From Pseudomonas sp. ANT_J12 (GTDB taxonomy: Bacteria; Pseudomonadota; Gammaproteobacteria; Pseudomonadales; Pseudomonadaceae), in the NCBI RefSeq assembly GCF_008370045.1, contig NZ_VOBN01000007.1, positions 206,558 through 270,557 of the forward strand: a DNA stretch of 64,000 nucleotides, in the 5' to 3' direction. The notes below the pieces were generated by a model that was not told the origin of the DNA, did not search any database, and saw nothing but the letters and a program-made list of their open reading frames with translations. The position numbers and the translations under genes are program-made. The first letter of the stretch is position 1; each line of letters opens with the position of its first letter. This document shows, in pieces, positions 24,962-33,033 of this stretch.

Positions 24962-25312
24962 TTAGCGGCGGGCGGCGATCACGGTGATTTCCACCAGTAC
25001 TTCGGGACGGGCCAGTTGCGCCTGCAAGGTGGTGCGGGTCGGCGCCTTGCCCAGCGACAGCCATTGCGACCAGATCTCGTTCATGGCAGCGAAATCGCGG
25101 CCAATGTCGCTTAGGTAAATAGTCGCGCTGAGCAGGTGATCCTTGTCGCTGCCGGCCTCGGCCAGCAGCGCATCGATTTTCGCCAGCACCTCGGCGGTCT
25201 GGCCGCTGACGTCGCGGCTCTCGCCCGGCACCTGGCCCGAGAGAAACACCAGTTCGCCAAAGGTCAGGGCGGCGGAGAGGCGGCTGTTGCTGTTGATACG
25301 GTTGATGCTCAT
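24962..25312 (-). CDS. RidA family protein (enamine/imine deaminase)
   Basis: A 116-residue YjgF/YER057c/UK114 protein. Members hydrolyse reactive enamine/imine intermediates and release ammonia. The expected substrate-binding Arg lies in APTRTTLQAQL near residue 100, and the C-terminal PEVLVEITVIAARR is family-like. It differs from housekeeping RidA in details and sits directly after dadA (24 bases). Its likely job is to clear the imino acids formed by that dehydrogenase; this is inference from context. Confidence 0.9.
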   Translation of the reverse strand: MSINRINSNSRLSAALTFGELVFLSGQVPGESRDVSGQTAEVLAKIDALLAEAGSDKDHLLSATIYLSDIGRDFAAMNEIWSQWLSLGKAPTRTTLQAQLARPEVLVEITVIAARR

Positions 25313-25336
25313 CGGTTCTTCCTTTTCAAGCTCAAG

Positions 25337-26578
25337 TCAGGCGACGCGAGGCGCGAGGCCGTGCATTTCAATCGAAGGTGCGCGCTGCGTCAGCAAATCC
25401 CTGAGCAGTCGCGCGCTGCCGCAGGCCAAGGTGAAACCCAGCGCGCCATGGCCGAGATTGAGCCAAAGGTTGCGGTACGCCGTGGCGCCAATCAGCGGCA
25501 CGCCGCTGGGGGTCGCCGGGCGCATGCCGGCCCATTCGATGGCGGCGTCGTAGTCGCCGGCATGGGGCAAGGTGTCCTGGGCCTGGCGTTTGATCAGCGC
25601 CAGGCGCTTGGGATCGAGCGCCGGGTCGAAGCCGACAATATCGACCATCGCCGCCACCCGCAGTTGAGCACCGATGCGGGCGTAAACGATCTTGCGGTTG
25701 TAATCGGTGATGCTCAGGTCCGGCGCCCGATGTTCGGCGCGAATCGGTGCGGTCAGGCTATAGCCCTTGAGCGGGTACAGCGGCAGGTTCATACCGGGCA
25801 ACGCCAGCGCCGGGCTGCGATGCCCGGCCGCGATCACCAGTTGCTCGACCGGCAACACCTGCGCGCCCATTTCGATGGCCTGCACCGCGCCGTCCGTGTG
25901 GCGAATGCCGGTGACCGTTTGCCCGAGCAAAAACTCGCAACGCCCCGACGCCTTGAGCCGGGCCACCAGTTGCTGGCAGAACCCGTGGCAGTCGGCGACT
26001 TCTTCATCCGGGGTGTAAATCGCGCCCACGAACGGCGCCTCGGCGAGCGCCGGTTCCAGTTGGGCGCATTCGGCCCGGGACAACACCTGCTGCTGTTGTG
26101 GATCAGCCAGACCGTGGCGCGCATGCTCGAAACTCGCGGCTTCACGAAACGTCACCAGTTTGCCGTTGCGCCGCCAGTCGAAGCCGTCGAGACGATCTTC
26201 CTCGCGCCAGCCTTGCAACGTCGTCTGGCTGAGCAGCGCCAGGCGCAGCAGATGCGCGCTGTTGCGCTGGTTCACCGAGCTGCGGCAGGCCGCCAGAAAG
26301 GACGCCATCCAGCGCCATTGCGCCGGGTCCAGGCGCGGGCGCAGCTTCAGGGGTGAGTCACCGCGCAGCATCCAGCCAAGCGCCTGCAGCGGTACGCCGG
26401 CGTCGGCCAGCGGTGCGACGTAGCGGTAGGACAACTGGCCGCCGTTGGCGAAACTGGTTTCGCTGGCCAGCGAGTCCCGGGCCTCGACCAGCGTCACGTC
26501 GATGCCGTCGCGCACCAGTGCGTAAGCCGTTGTCAGCCCGATGACGCCGCCGCCGATGATGCAAACCCGCTGAGCCAT
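25337..26578 (-). CDS. D-amino-acid dehydrogenase (DadA family) FAD oxidoreductase
   Basis: Oxidises D-amino acids to imino acids, passing electrons to the respiratory chain; bound to the inner membrane. 413 residues. The FAD motif RVCIIGGGVIGLTTAYALVRDG opens the protein. ETSFANGGQLSYRYVAPLADAGVP near residue 40 is the DadA signature. The C-terminal GMRPATPSGVPLIGATAYRNLWLNLGHGALGFTLACGSARLL near residue 360 closes the FAD site. It is probably not the catabolic dadA with dadX, since no alanine racemase lies nearby. It heads an operon with ridA and the binding protein and faces a LysR regulator. Confidence 0.92.
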   Translation of the reverse strand: MAQRVCIIGGGVIGLTTAYALVRDGIDVTLVEARDSLASETSFANGGQLSYRYVAPLADAGVPLQALGWMLRGDSPLKLRPRLDPAQWRWMASFLAACRSSVNQRNSAHLLRLALLSQTTLQGWREEDRLDGFDWRRNGKLVTFREAASFEHARHGLADPQQQQVLSRAECAQLEPALAEAPFVGAIYTPDEEVADCHGFCQQLVARLKASGRCEFLLGQTVTGIRHTDGAVQAIEMGAQVLPVEQLVIAAGHRSPALALPGMNLPLYPLKGYSLTAPIRAEHRAPDLSITDYNRKIVYARIGAQLRVAAMVDIVGFDPALDPKRLALIKRQAQDTLPHAGDYDAAIEWAGMRPATPSGVPLIGATAYRNLWLNLGHGALGFTLACGSARLLRDLLTQRAPSIEMHGLAPRVA

Positions 26579-26661
26579 GTCTGTCCTTAACCGTTGTTGA
26601 AACAGGCTTCAGGTTAGGACCAGGTGACAGCCGTTGAACAATGCATAAAGATGGCTGACCC

Positions 26662-26676
26662 ATAAACAAAGGTTAT
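26662..26676. promoter_or_regulatory. Candidate LysR operator
   Basis: ataa-N7-ttat, within the longer palindrome ccataa-N7-ttatgg (26660-26678), lies 9 bases before the regulator start and in the 107-base gap between the divergent dadA and LysR genes. A second half-site, cataaa, lies at 26644. It fits the T-N11-A pattern of LysR-type regulators. Confidence 0.6.
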
Positions 26677-26685
26677 GGACTCGCC

Positions 26686-27594
26686 ATGCGCCTGCGTCAC
26701 ATCGAGATTTTCCAAGCCATTCGCCAGACCGGTTCGGTCAGTGGCGCCGCCCAGTTGCTGCACGTCTCGCAGCCGGCGGTGAGCAAAGTACTGCAACACG
26801 CCGAGCAGCAACTGGGCTTTGCGTTATTCCTGCGGGTGCGCGGTAAATTGCAGGCCACGCCCGAAGCGCTGGAGCTTGAGCGTGAGGTCGATAAGGTCAC
26901 CGAAAGCCTGCAAGGTTTGCGACGCCTGGCCCAGAGCCTGCGCCGCGAGCCGGGCCACAGTGTGCGGATCGGCGCGATCCCGGCGTTAGCGCTGTCGCTG
27001 CTGCCACCGGCGATCAACGAATGGACACAACGTTACCCGGACATCGTCTGCGAACTGTCCAGCGCCCACAGCCGTGAGTTGATGCAGAACCTGTTGATGC
27101 GCGAAGTGGACGTCGCCCTGACGTTGCAGCCGCCGGATCATCCGGGGCTGAAGGCCCAAGCCCTGGCCAGCGGGATGCTGGTGGCGTTGGCGCCGCTGGG
27201 TTATTGGCCCGCTGACAGCCACGGCCAGCCGTTGCCATTGCTCGAACTGGCCGGCGCGCCGCTGATCGGCCTGTCCAGCGCCGACCCATTGGCCGCCCGG
27301 CTCGACAGCTACCTGGAAGCGGTCGATCCGCCGCCGCGAGTGCGCATTGCCGTGCAAACTTATTCACTGGCCCGGGCGATGGTGGAATCCGGGGCCGGGC
27401 TGGCGGTCATCGACCCGTTCACCGCCCTCGGCGCCTCCCCCGCCGCCACGGCGATTCGTCCCCTGGCACCGGCGCTGCCGATCACCTTGTACGCCGTGAC
27501 CCGCGCCGACGAACCGCCGCCGCATACCTTGAGCGACCTGTTGCAGGTCTTCAGCCGCAGGGCGCAGGCGCAACTGGATCGATTGATTCTGTAA
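26686..27594 (+). CDS. LysR-family regulator next to dadA/ridA
   Basis: A 302-residue LysR-type regulator. The N-terminal helix-turn-helix is RHIEIFQAIRQTGSVSGAAQLLHVSQPAVSKVLQHAEQQLGFALF. The C-terminal effector domain is of normal length. It is divergent from the dadA-ridA unit and most likely controls it in response to the amino acid taken up or oxidised. The right copy of the rsmE-end direct repeat starts 23 bases after its stop, which marks the edge of the module. Confidence 0.92.
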   Translation: MRLRHIEIFQAIRQTGSVSGAAQLLHVSQPAVSKVLQHAEQQLGFALFLRVRGKLQATPEALELEREVDKVTESLQGLRRLAQSLRREPGHSVRIGAIPALALSLLPPAINEWTQRYPDIVCELSSAHSRELMQNLLMREVDVALTLQPPDHPGLKAQALASGMLVALAPLGYWPADSHGQPLPLLELAGAPLIGLSSADPLAARLDSYLEAVDPPPRVRIAVQTYSLARAMVESGAGLAVIDPFTALGASPAATAIRPLAPALPITLYAVTRADEPPPHTLSDLLQVFSRRAQAQLDRLIL

Positions 27595-27616
27595 TGTGTG
27601 CCTGCTCGCGAAAGCG

Positions 27617-27640
27617 TCAGCAATTGTGGGGGGACTTCTA
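27617..27640 (+). repeat. Right copy of the 24-bp direct repeat
   Basis: tcagcaattgtgggg-g-gacttcta, one mismatch to the rsmE 3' end at 23865-23888. It is noncoding here. Confidence 0.9.
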
Positions 27641-27654
27641 GGGCCCCATCACCC

Positions 27655-27745
27655 GTAGGAGCGAGGCTTGCCCGCGAAAGCGTCGGTACATTCAACATTT
27701 ATGCTGACTGACACGCCGCCGTCGCGGGCAAGCCTCGCTCCTACA
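27655..27745. repeat. REP doublet, family A, arms facing inward
   Basis: gtaggagcgaggcttgcccg to gcgggcaagcctcgctcctaca, with a 40-base centre. Confidence 0.92.
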
Positions 27746-27759
27746 GGACGCATTATCGT

Positions 27760-28377
27760 TTAGAGCACGTAAAACAGAATCGCCACAAAGTGCAGCAGGC
27801 TCCCGGCGATCACGAACAGATGCCAGATCCCGTGGGCATGGCGCAGGCGATGGTCGAGGGCAAAAAAGATAATGCCCACGGTGTACAACACCCCACCCGA
27901 CGCCAGCCAGGCAAAACCGGTCGAGCCCAGCGCCGCAAGCAGCGGCTTGACCGCCACCAGCACGATCCAGCCCATCACCGCGTAGATCACGATCGACAGA
28001 ATCCGCGCCTCCGAGCGCGGCTTGATCTCTTGCAGGATGCCGATCAGCGCCAATCCCCAGACAATGCCGAACAACGTCCAGCCCCACGGCCCACGCAGGG
28101 TCACCAGGCAAAACGGCGTGTAGCTGCCGGCGATCAGCAAATAGATCGAAAAGTGATCAACCTTCTGCATGATCTCTTTCTTGCGCCCGCGCACGCTGTG
28201 GTACACGGTCGACGCGCTGTAGAGCACCATCAAGGTGAAACCGTAAATCGCCACGCTGACAATCTTCCACGGACTGCCGTCCATGCTGGCGATCACCAGC
28301 ATCCACACCACCCCGACCGTCGCCGCCACCGCCCCGACCAAATGCGTCCAGGCGTTCAATCTTTCCCCGTGATACAT
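27760..28377 (-). CDS. Hemolysin III family (PAQR/YqfA-like) membrane protein
   Basis: A 205-residue protein with seven predicted membrane helices, of the PAQR/hemolysin III family (TrhA/YqfA in E. coli, implicated in membrane lipid homeostasis). Conserved residues appear in order: STVYHSVRG near residue 58, KVDHFSIYLLIAGSYTPFCL near 75, and the C-terminal FALDHRLRHAHGIWHLFVIAGSLLHF with the metal-binding His pattern HxxxH. True haemolytic activity is not implied. Divergent from mdcR. Confidence 0.92.
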   Translation of the reverse strand: MYHGERLNAWTHLVGAVAATVGVVWMLVIASMDGSPWKIVSVAIYGFTLMVLYSASTVYHSVRGRKKEIMQKVDHFSIYLLIAGSYTPFCLVTLRGPWGWTLFGIVWGLALIGILQEIKPRSEARILSIVIYAVMGWIVLVAVKPLLAALGSTGFAWLASGGVLYTVGIIFFALDHRLRHAHGIWHLFVIAGSLLHFVAILFYVL

Positions 28378-28515
28378 GAATCGCTTTCCTCAAATTTCGT
28401 TACAACATGGCGCAAGGCTCAGCCCTTGAGACTAAAAGCGCAATGTTTCAGGACACATATCCCCGTATTCCCAACATGCGTGCACAATCGAGCCATTCGA
28501 ATAAGAGTGCGGCCC

Positions 28516-29436
28516 ATGCTGATCGACGAAGAGTTGACCCTGAAAAAACTCGAGGTGTTCCTGGCCTTCATGCGCACCGGCAACCTGGCCCGGGCCGCTG
28601 CCGAGTTGCAGACCAGCAACGTCAGCGTGCACCGCGCCATCCACTCTCTGGAAAGCGCACTGCGCTGTCCGTTGTTCAAGCACGAAGGCCGTAACCTGAC
28701 GCCGCTGGAAAGCGCTTATGTGCTGGAAGAACGGGCGCAGAAGCTAATTCAGGACGTGGTCGAAAGCGTGCGCCTGACCCGCGAAGCGGCCGGGTTCTCG
28801 GCGGAACGCTTCAAACTCGGTTCGCTGTATTCGCTGACGGTGAAGACCGTGCCGCAGCTGATCATGGGCCTGAAAATCCGCCGCAGTGAACTCAACATCG
28901 ACTTGATCCTCGGCTCGAATATTGACCTGCTCTACAAGCTGAAAAACATGGAAGTCGACGCGATCCTGGTGTCCCTGGACGACAGCGTCAACGACCCGGA
29001 CTGCGAGCAGATTCAACTGTTCTCCGACGACATCTTCCTCGCCACCCCGGCCGATTCGAAGTTTGCCCAACGGGCGGAAGTCGACCTGGCGGAAGTGCGC
29101 GACGAAACCTTCATCACCCTGACCCAGGGCTTCGCCACGCACCAGGACGGGATCCGGGTGTTCAAGCAGGCGGGTTTCGAGCCGAAAGTGGCGATGCAGG
29201 TCAACGACATCTTCACCCTGCTGAGCATGGTCAGCTCGGGAGTGGGTTATGCGTTGCTGCCGGGGCGGATTGCGGCGGTGTATGAGAACCGGGTGAAGCT
29301 GATCCCGTTGCAGGAAAAGTACCGGTTGCAGCAGCACATTGGCGTGGTGTTCCTGAAGGCCAAGGAGCGCGATCCGAACTTGCTGGCGTTGCTGGCGGAG
29401 TGTCGGATGTATGCCAATCGCAATACCTCCACCTGA
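28516..29436 (+). CDS. mdcR: LysR-family regulator of malonate utilisation
   Basis: A 306-residue LysR protein beside the malonate decarboxylase operon. The ATG at 28516 is chosen because it begins MLIDEELTLKKLEVFLAFMRTGNLARAAAELQTSNVSVHRAIHSLE, the DNA-binding domain; the upstream frame covers the hlyIII promoter region. Known MdcR proteins activate mdc transcription with malonate. Here the gene is convergent with the end of the operon rather than next to the mdcA promoter. Its TGA overlaps the first bases of a minimal family C repeat. Confidence 0.9.
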   Translation: MLIDEELTLKKLEVFLAFMRTGNLARAAAELQTSNVSVHRAIHSLESALRCPLFKHEGRNLTPLESAYVLEERAQKLIQDVVESVRLTREAAGFSAERFKLGSLYSLTVKTVPQLIMGLKIRRSELNIDLILGSNIDLLYKLKNMEVDAILVSLDDSVNDPDCEQIQLFSDDIFLATPADSKFAQRAEVDLAEVRDETFITLTQGFATHQDGIRVFKQAGFEPKVAMQVNDIFTLLSMVSSGVGYALLPGRIAAVYENRVKLIPLQEKYRLQQHIGVVFLKAKERDPNLLALLAECRMYANRNTST

Positions 29437-29465
29437 TCGTTCCCACGCTGGGCGTGAGAACGATC
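29435..29465. repeat. Minimal family C palindrome
   Basis: gatcgttcccacgc / gcgtgagaacgatc around two bases. It overlaps the mdcR stop codon and lies between the convergent mdcR and madM genes, so it may serve as a bidirectional terminator. Confidence 0.8.
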
Positions 29466-29493
29466 ATTAGCGGTCAAGACACCCGCGAAGGCG

Positions 29494-30267
29494 TCAGCCC
29501 ATTAACCCACGCATGATCAGAAACAGCAGCGACGGCCCGAGCAAACAACCCAGCGCGGTATAGAACGCTGCGGTCAGGCAACCATAAGGCACCAGCTTCG
29601 GATCCGTGGCGGCCAACCCGCCCGCCACTCCGCTGGACGTGCCCATCAAGCCGCCGAAAATCACCGCACTGCGTGGATTGTTCAGACCAATCAACGGCGC
29701 CACGAACGGCGTCATTACCATCACCAAAATGGCTTTGATCAACCCGGCTGCAATCGACAGCGCCATGACCTCGGAGCTGGCGCCGATGGCGGCCCCGGTT
29801 ACCGGACCGACGATATACGTCACGGCCCCGGCCCCAATGGTGGTAAGGCTCACCGCATCGGTGTAGCCGAAAGCCATGGCCACCGCGACCCCCGCAATGA
29901 ACGAGGTCCCGACACCCACGAACAAGGCCAGCACGCCGACGAATCCGGCACGCTTGAGCTCATCGACACTGACGCCGAACGCGGTGGCCACGATGGCAAA
30001 ATCGCGCAACATCGCACCGCCCAACAGACCGATCCCGGACAGCAGCGGGATGTCCACCACGCCCTTCTGGCCACCGGTCAGTGCACCGCCGACATACGAC
30101 AACAACAGGCCAAGCAAAATGGCGATGGCCGAGCCGTGCAAGCGGCCTTTGGTGAACGTATTGGAAATCCAGTAGGACACCCACATGGTCACGCCGACAA
30201 TCGCAAAGCCACTGATCAAGCCGTAGCCGGTAATCACCTTCATCATCGATTCGTACATGGCGCTCAC
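29494..30267 (-). CDS. madM: Malonate transporter subunit MadM
   Basis: Large subunit of the MadLM malonate importer, probably Na+- or H+-driven. 257 residues with eight to nine membrane segments. Its N-terminal KVITGYGLISGFAIVGVTMWVSYWIS and FGGLMGTSSGVAGGLAATDPKLVPYG are typical. The start is a GTG whose last two bases overlap the madL stop (GTGA), so translation is coupled. An ATG three codons later is the alternative. Last gene of the mdc operon. Confidence 0.93.
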   Translation of the reverse strand: MSAMYESMMKVITGYGLISGFAIVGVTMWVSYWISNTFTKGRLHGSAIAILLGLLLSYVGGALTGGQKGVVDIPLLSGIGLLGGAMLRDFAIVATAFGVSVDELKRAGFVGVLALFVGVGTSFIAGVAVAMAFGYTDAVSLTTIGAGAVTYIVGPVTGAAIGASSEVMALSIAAGLIKAILVMVMTPFVAPLIGLNNPRSAVIFGGLMGTSSGVAGGLAATDPKLVPYGCLTAAFYTALGCLLGPSLLFLIMRGLMG

Positions 30268-30656
30268 CCGACAGTCTTAGGAGGAATGATCGGGGCCGGT
30301 TCTTTGTTGCCAATACGAACCAGGACCGGAACCAGGGCAAACGCGATGGTGACTGCAGCCACGCCAGCCAGAATCGCCATCGGCCCGCCCTTGAGCGCGC
30401 CGTACACGTTTTGCTGTGCGGCCATGGCGACGACAATCGGGATATAAATCGCACTCCAGAACTCTACGCCTTGCTCGGTCTTGCCTTTGAGCCAGCCGGT
30501 TTTGTAGAGGTAGCTGCCGAGGCCGATCAACAGCAACATCGCAATGCCGACACCACCGACGTTGGCGGGGATGCCTATCAGCTTGCCAAGCAACTCGCCG
30601 ATAAAAATACCCGTCAGGGTACAAAAGGCGAGAAACGCCACACCGTAAATAATCAT
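30264..30656 (-). CDS. madL: Malonate transporter subunit MadL
   Basis: Small subunit of the malonate importer, 130 residues and four membrane segments. MIIYGVAFLAFCTLTGIFIGELLGKLIGIPANVGGVGIAMLL begins the protein. The ATG at 30656 is chosen because a gagg box lies in the right place; a TTG 15 bases upstream would itself consume that box. It follows mdcH by 66 bases. Confidence 0.93.
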   Translation of the reverse strand: MIIYGVAFLAFCTLTGIFIGELLGKLIGIPANVGGVGIAMLLLIGLGSYLYKTGWLKGKTEQGVEFWSAIYIPIVVAMAAQQNVYGALKGGPMAILAGVAAVTIAFALVPVLVRIGNKEPAPIIPPKTVG

Positions 30657-30722
30657 TGTTGTAGTCCTCAAAATGCATTTTCGAATGTTGTTTTTGTTTG
30701 TTCGAACGCCTGAGTCGGTGTC

Positions 30723-31634
30723 TTAAGGTTGGCGGCTTCCCTCCTCACGCAACAGCGCTTGCAAGGTGTCGAGGCGAGCACCGTCGAAGGCAATCACGGT
30801 GCCCTGCTCGAACACCCGGCGCGCCAGCCCGGTCAACACCGCACCGGGCGGCAGTTCGATTTGTAGCCGTACGCCGCGCTCGTAGGCGCTTTGCACGGTG
30901 CCGCGCCAATCGACGACGCGGCACATATTGAAAGCGAGGTCGTCGCGCAGGGCTTCGACGTTGACGATGGGCCGGGCGCGACTGCCGCTCAGGTAGCCCA
31001 TCGATGGGGTTTTCAGTGACACCTTGGCGAAGGCTTCGGCGAGGGTTTTCGCTGGCGCGTCCAGCAAAGGACAGTGCGACGGCACGCTGACGGCCAGACG
31101 CTTGGCCAGACCTGCACCGTGACCTTTCGCCAACTGCGCCACGGCTTTCATCGCCCCATCGCTACCCGCAATCACCACCTGGTTATCGGCGTTGATATTG
31201 GCCAGGTACACCGGCGTTTCATTGCTGTGAACCTGCGCGAGCAACTGTTCGACGGTGGATAAATCGAGACCGATGATCGCGGTCATGCCGTAGCCCTGTG
31301 GATAAGCCAGTTGCATCAGCTCACCGCGCAGGCTGACCAGATGCAGGGCATCGCTGAAGCCCAGAGCCCCGGCAACCACCGCTGCCGGATAGGCGCCGAT
31401 GGACAACCCGGCCACGTAATCCGCCGGTTCCTGTAGTTGCCGGGAAGCCGCAACACCAGCGATCAGCAGGCAAAGCTGCACCGCCCGCGTCGTCTTCAAG
31501 GCCTCGGTAGAATCCAGCAGCAACGCGTCTTCACCGAGGACTTCACTCGCCTCGCTCACCGTTTCCCGAGGCAAACGCTGCAGCATGCCCGGCTGTTGCG
31601 CGCCCTGGCCGGGGAACACCAACAGGCTGCTCAC
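30723..31634 (-). CDS. mdcH: Malonate decarboxylase epsilon subunit (malonyl-CoA:ACP transacylase)
   Basis: Primes the malonate decarboxylase carrier protein by moving a malonyl group from malonyl-CoA to it. 303 residues of the FabD fold: LLVFPGQGAQQPGML at the start, and the nucleophile motif GLSIGAYPA near residue 84 (the usual GHSLG is altered to GLSIG). The catalytic His is expected at VPSHCPLLDAP near 185. The GTG at 31634 is chosen: aggag precedes it and it overlaps the mdcG stop as GTGA. Confidence 0.92.
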   Translation of the reverse strand: MSSLLVFPGQGAQQPGMLQRLPRETVSEASEVLGEDALLLDSTEALKTTRAVQLCLLIAGVAASRQLQEPADYVAGLSIGAYPAAVVAGALGFSDALHLVSLRGELMQLAYPQGYGMTAIIGLDLSTVEQLLAQVHSNETPVYLANINADNQVVIAGSDGAMKAVAQLAKGHGAGLAKRLAVSVPSHCPLLDAPAKTLAEAFAKVSLKTPSMGYLSGSRARPIVNVEALRDDLAFNMCRVVDWRGTVQSAYERGVRLQIELPPGAVLTGLARRVFEQGTVIAFDGARLDTLQALLREEGSRQP

Positions 31635-32251
31635 GCTGCTTGCTCCTGAGGGTTCCATGGATCAAGCACCAAACAGGCTTCAGTAGCGTTTTTCAGCAGG
31701 ACTCGCCGCGCTGGCCCGGCCCATTCGCGCAAGGCGATGGCGCCGGAAGGTGTCTGCAATTGCATGTCCACCTGACACGCGGCGGTATCAAAAATCTTCA
31801 CCAGTTCCTGAGCCCGCACCCGGCTCAAAGGTTGCGGTGTGCGCAGGATCAAGTCGAGGTCGCTGCGCTCATGCAAGGCCTGAACACCACTGGCCAATTC
31901 GAAACCGGCGCTGCCGCTGATACCCCAGACGAAACCGCAAGCATCCAGCATCGCCCGCAGTTGAGTCAGTGCGCGCAATGCGGGTAGATCCCGATCAATC
32001 GAAACATGACGAAGATCTTCAGGTTTGACCCGACGCTGAATCGCCTCGACTACCATCACCGTCGCAAACCGCTGCTCACGCAACGGTCCACGCACGCCGA
32101 CGGCAATCTGGCCCGATGCGCACAACGCACGCCGGACCACCACTGGCTGACCCTGAGCCAAAGCGTCTGTCGCCCACATCGGCGCATCCAGCGGCAACTG
32201 CTCCGGGGTCATGCCCCAGAGCAAGTCGTGAGCCAGAAACGTATTCACCAC
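31631..32251 (-). CDS. mdcG: Phosphoribosyl-dephospho-CoA transferase
   Basis: Attaches the prosthetic group 2'-(5''-phosphoribosyl)-3'-dephospho-CoA to the serine of MdcC. 206 residues. The nucleotidyl-transfer region is visible in WGISGSAGFELASGVQALHERSDLDLILRTP near residue 100, with the two Asp residues (SDLDL) that bind metal. The start is one of two adjacent GTG codons (32251 or 32248); both overlap the mdcE end. Confidence 0.92.
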   Translation of the reverse strand: MVNTFLAHDLLWGMTPEQLPLDAPMWATDALAQGQPVVVRRALCASGQIAVGVRGPLREQRFATVMVVEAIQRRVKPEDLRHVSIDRDLPALRALTQLRAMLDACGFVWGISGSAGFELASGVQALHERSDLDLILRTPQPLSRVRAQELVKIFDTAACQVDMQLQTPSGAIALREWAGPARRVLLKNATEACLVLDPWNPQEQAA

Positions 32252-33033
32252 TGCGCTCTCAGCAGTTCACGCACCTTGCTCGATGCCGCGCGATTGCTGG
32301 CGCCCAAGCGACTGCTCAAATCACGACCCTTCGCGGCGACATCGCTGATCGCTTGATTCAGGCATTCCGTCACGCGGGTCAGATCTTGCGCCGTCGGCTG
32401 CTCAATCTGCTCCACCGACAAGGTTTCCCAGAGCAAACCGAGGCTGGCGTAGCTTTCAATGTCATACGCCATCGGCGGCACGCTGGCGGCCAGGGCTTCG
32501 AGTTCTTCGACACTGCGCAACGTCACCCGCGCCGCCGACGCCTTGCCCATGGCGTGAACCATTACGCCGGGATCGCGCAAGGCAATTAGTCGATTGGCTT
32601 GATACCCGTGAGCGAGAAACGCCCCGGACATCGCCTTGCCCACCAGCAAACCGATCACCGCGTGTCCGGCCAGTCGAGCACGAGCATAACTGTCCGCCGC
32701 ACCAGCCAATGCCTGATGAATACCGAGGGCTTCTTCGCGGCGGCCGTAGGCTTGGCTGGGTACATCGACGATGGCGATCAAGGCACGCTTCTGAGATTTA
32801 TCGCTGTCGGCCGCGATGACTTCATCCACAGCTTTGGCCAACCCCCAACCTTCCAGCAAACCGACCTCACCGTTGCGGGCACGGACGAAGCGGTTGTCGG
32901 GATCAGTCACCACTGCGATAAACCGCACGGATACATCACCCAAAAAGCCGTCGGCCACCTTCAACGAAGCAGGCAAACCTTCGACCGGTTTCGCACCGGT
33001 ACTCAAGGCGTTAAACCAGTTCAAACCTCTCAT
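32245..33033 (-). CDS. mdcE: Malonate decarboxylase gamma subunit
   Basis: With MdcD it forms the malonyl-S-ACP decarboxylase, a biotin-independent relative of carboxyltransferases. 262 residues. IVDVPSQAYGRREEALGIHQALAGAADSYARARLAGHAVIGLLVGKAMSGAFLAHG spans the crotonase-like oxyanion region near residues 105-160. The ATG overlaps the mdcD stop as ATGA, so the two subunits are translated in register. Confidence 0.93.
   Translation of the reverse strand: MRGLNWFNALSTGAKPVEGLPASLKVADGFLGDVSVRFIAVVTDPDNRFVRARNGEVGLLEGWGLAKAVDEVIAADSDKSQKRALIAIVDVPSQAYGRREEALGIHQALAGAADSYARARLAGHAVIGLLVGKAMSGAFLAHGYQANRLIALRDPGVMVHAMGKASAARVTLRSVEELEALAASVPPMAYDIESYASLGLLWETLSVEQIEQPTAQDLTRVTECLNQAISDVAAKGRDLSSRLGASNRAASSKVRELLRAQW

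Noticed and set aside
27617..27660. Remnant rsmE pseudogene after the LysR gene
   Set aside because: Only 24 bases match; upstream bases do not continue the rsmE frame, so it is a short direct repeat rather than a gene fragment of useful length.
27790..28515. N-terminal extension of mdcR covering the hemolysin III gene
   Set aside because: The LysR domain starts at 28516; the upstream frame is antisense to hlyIII and has no domain.
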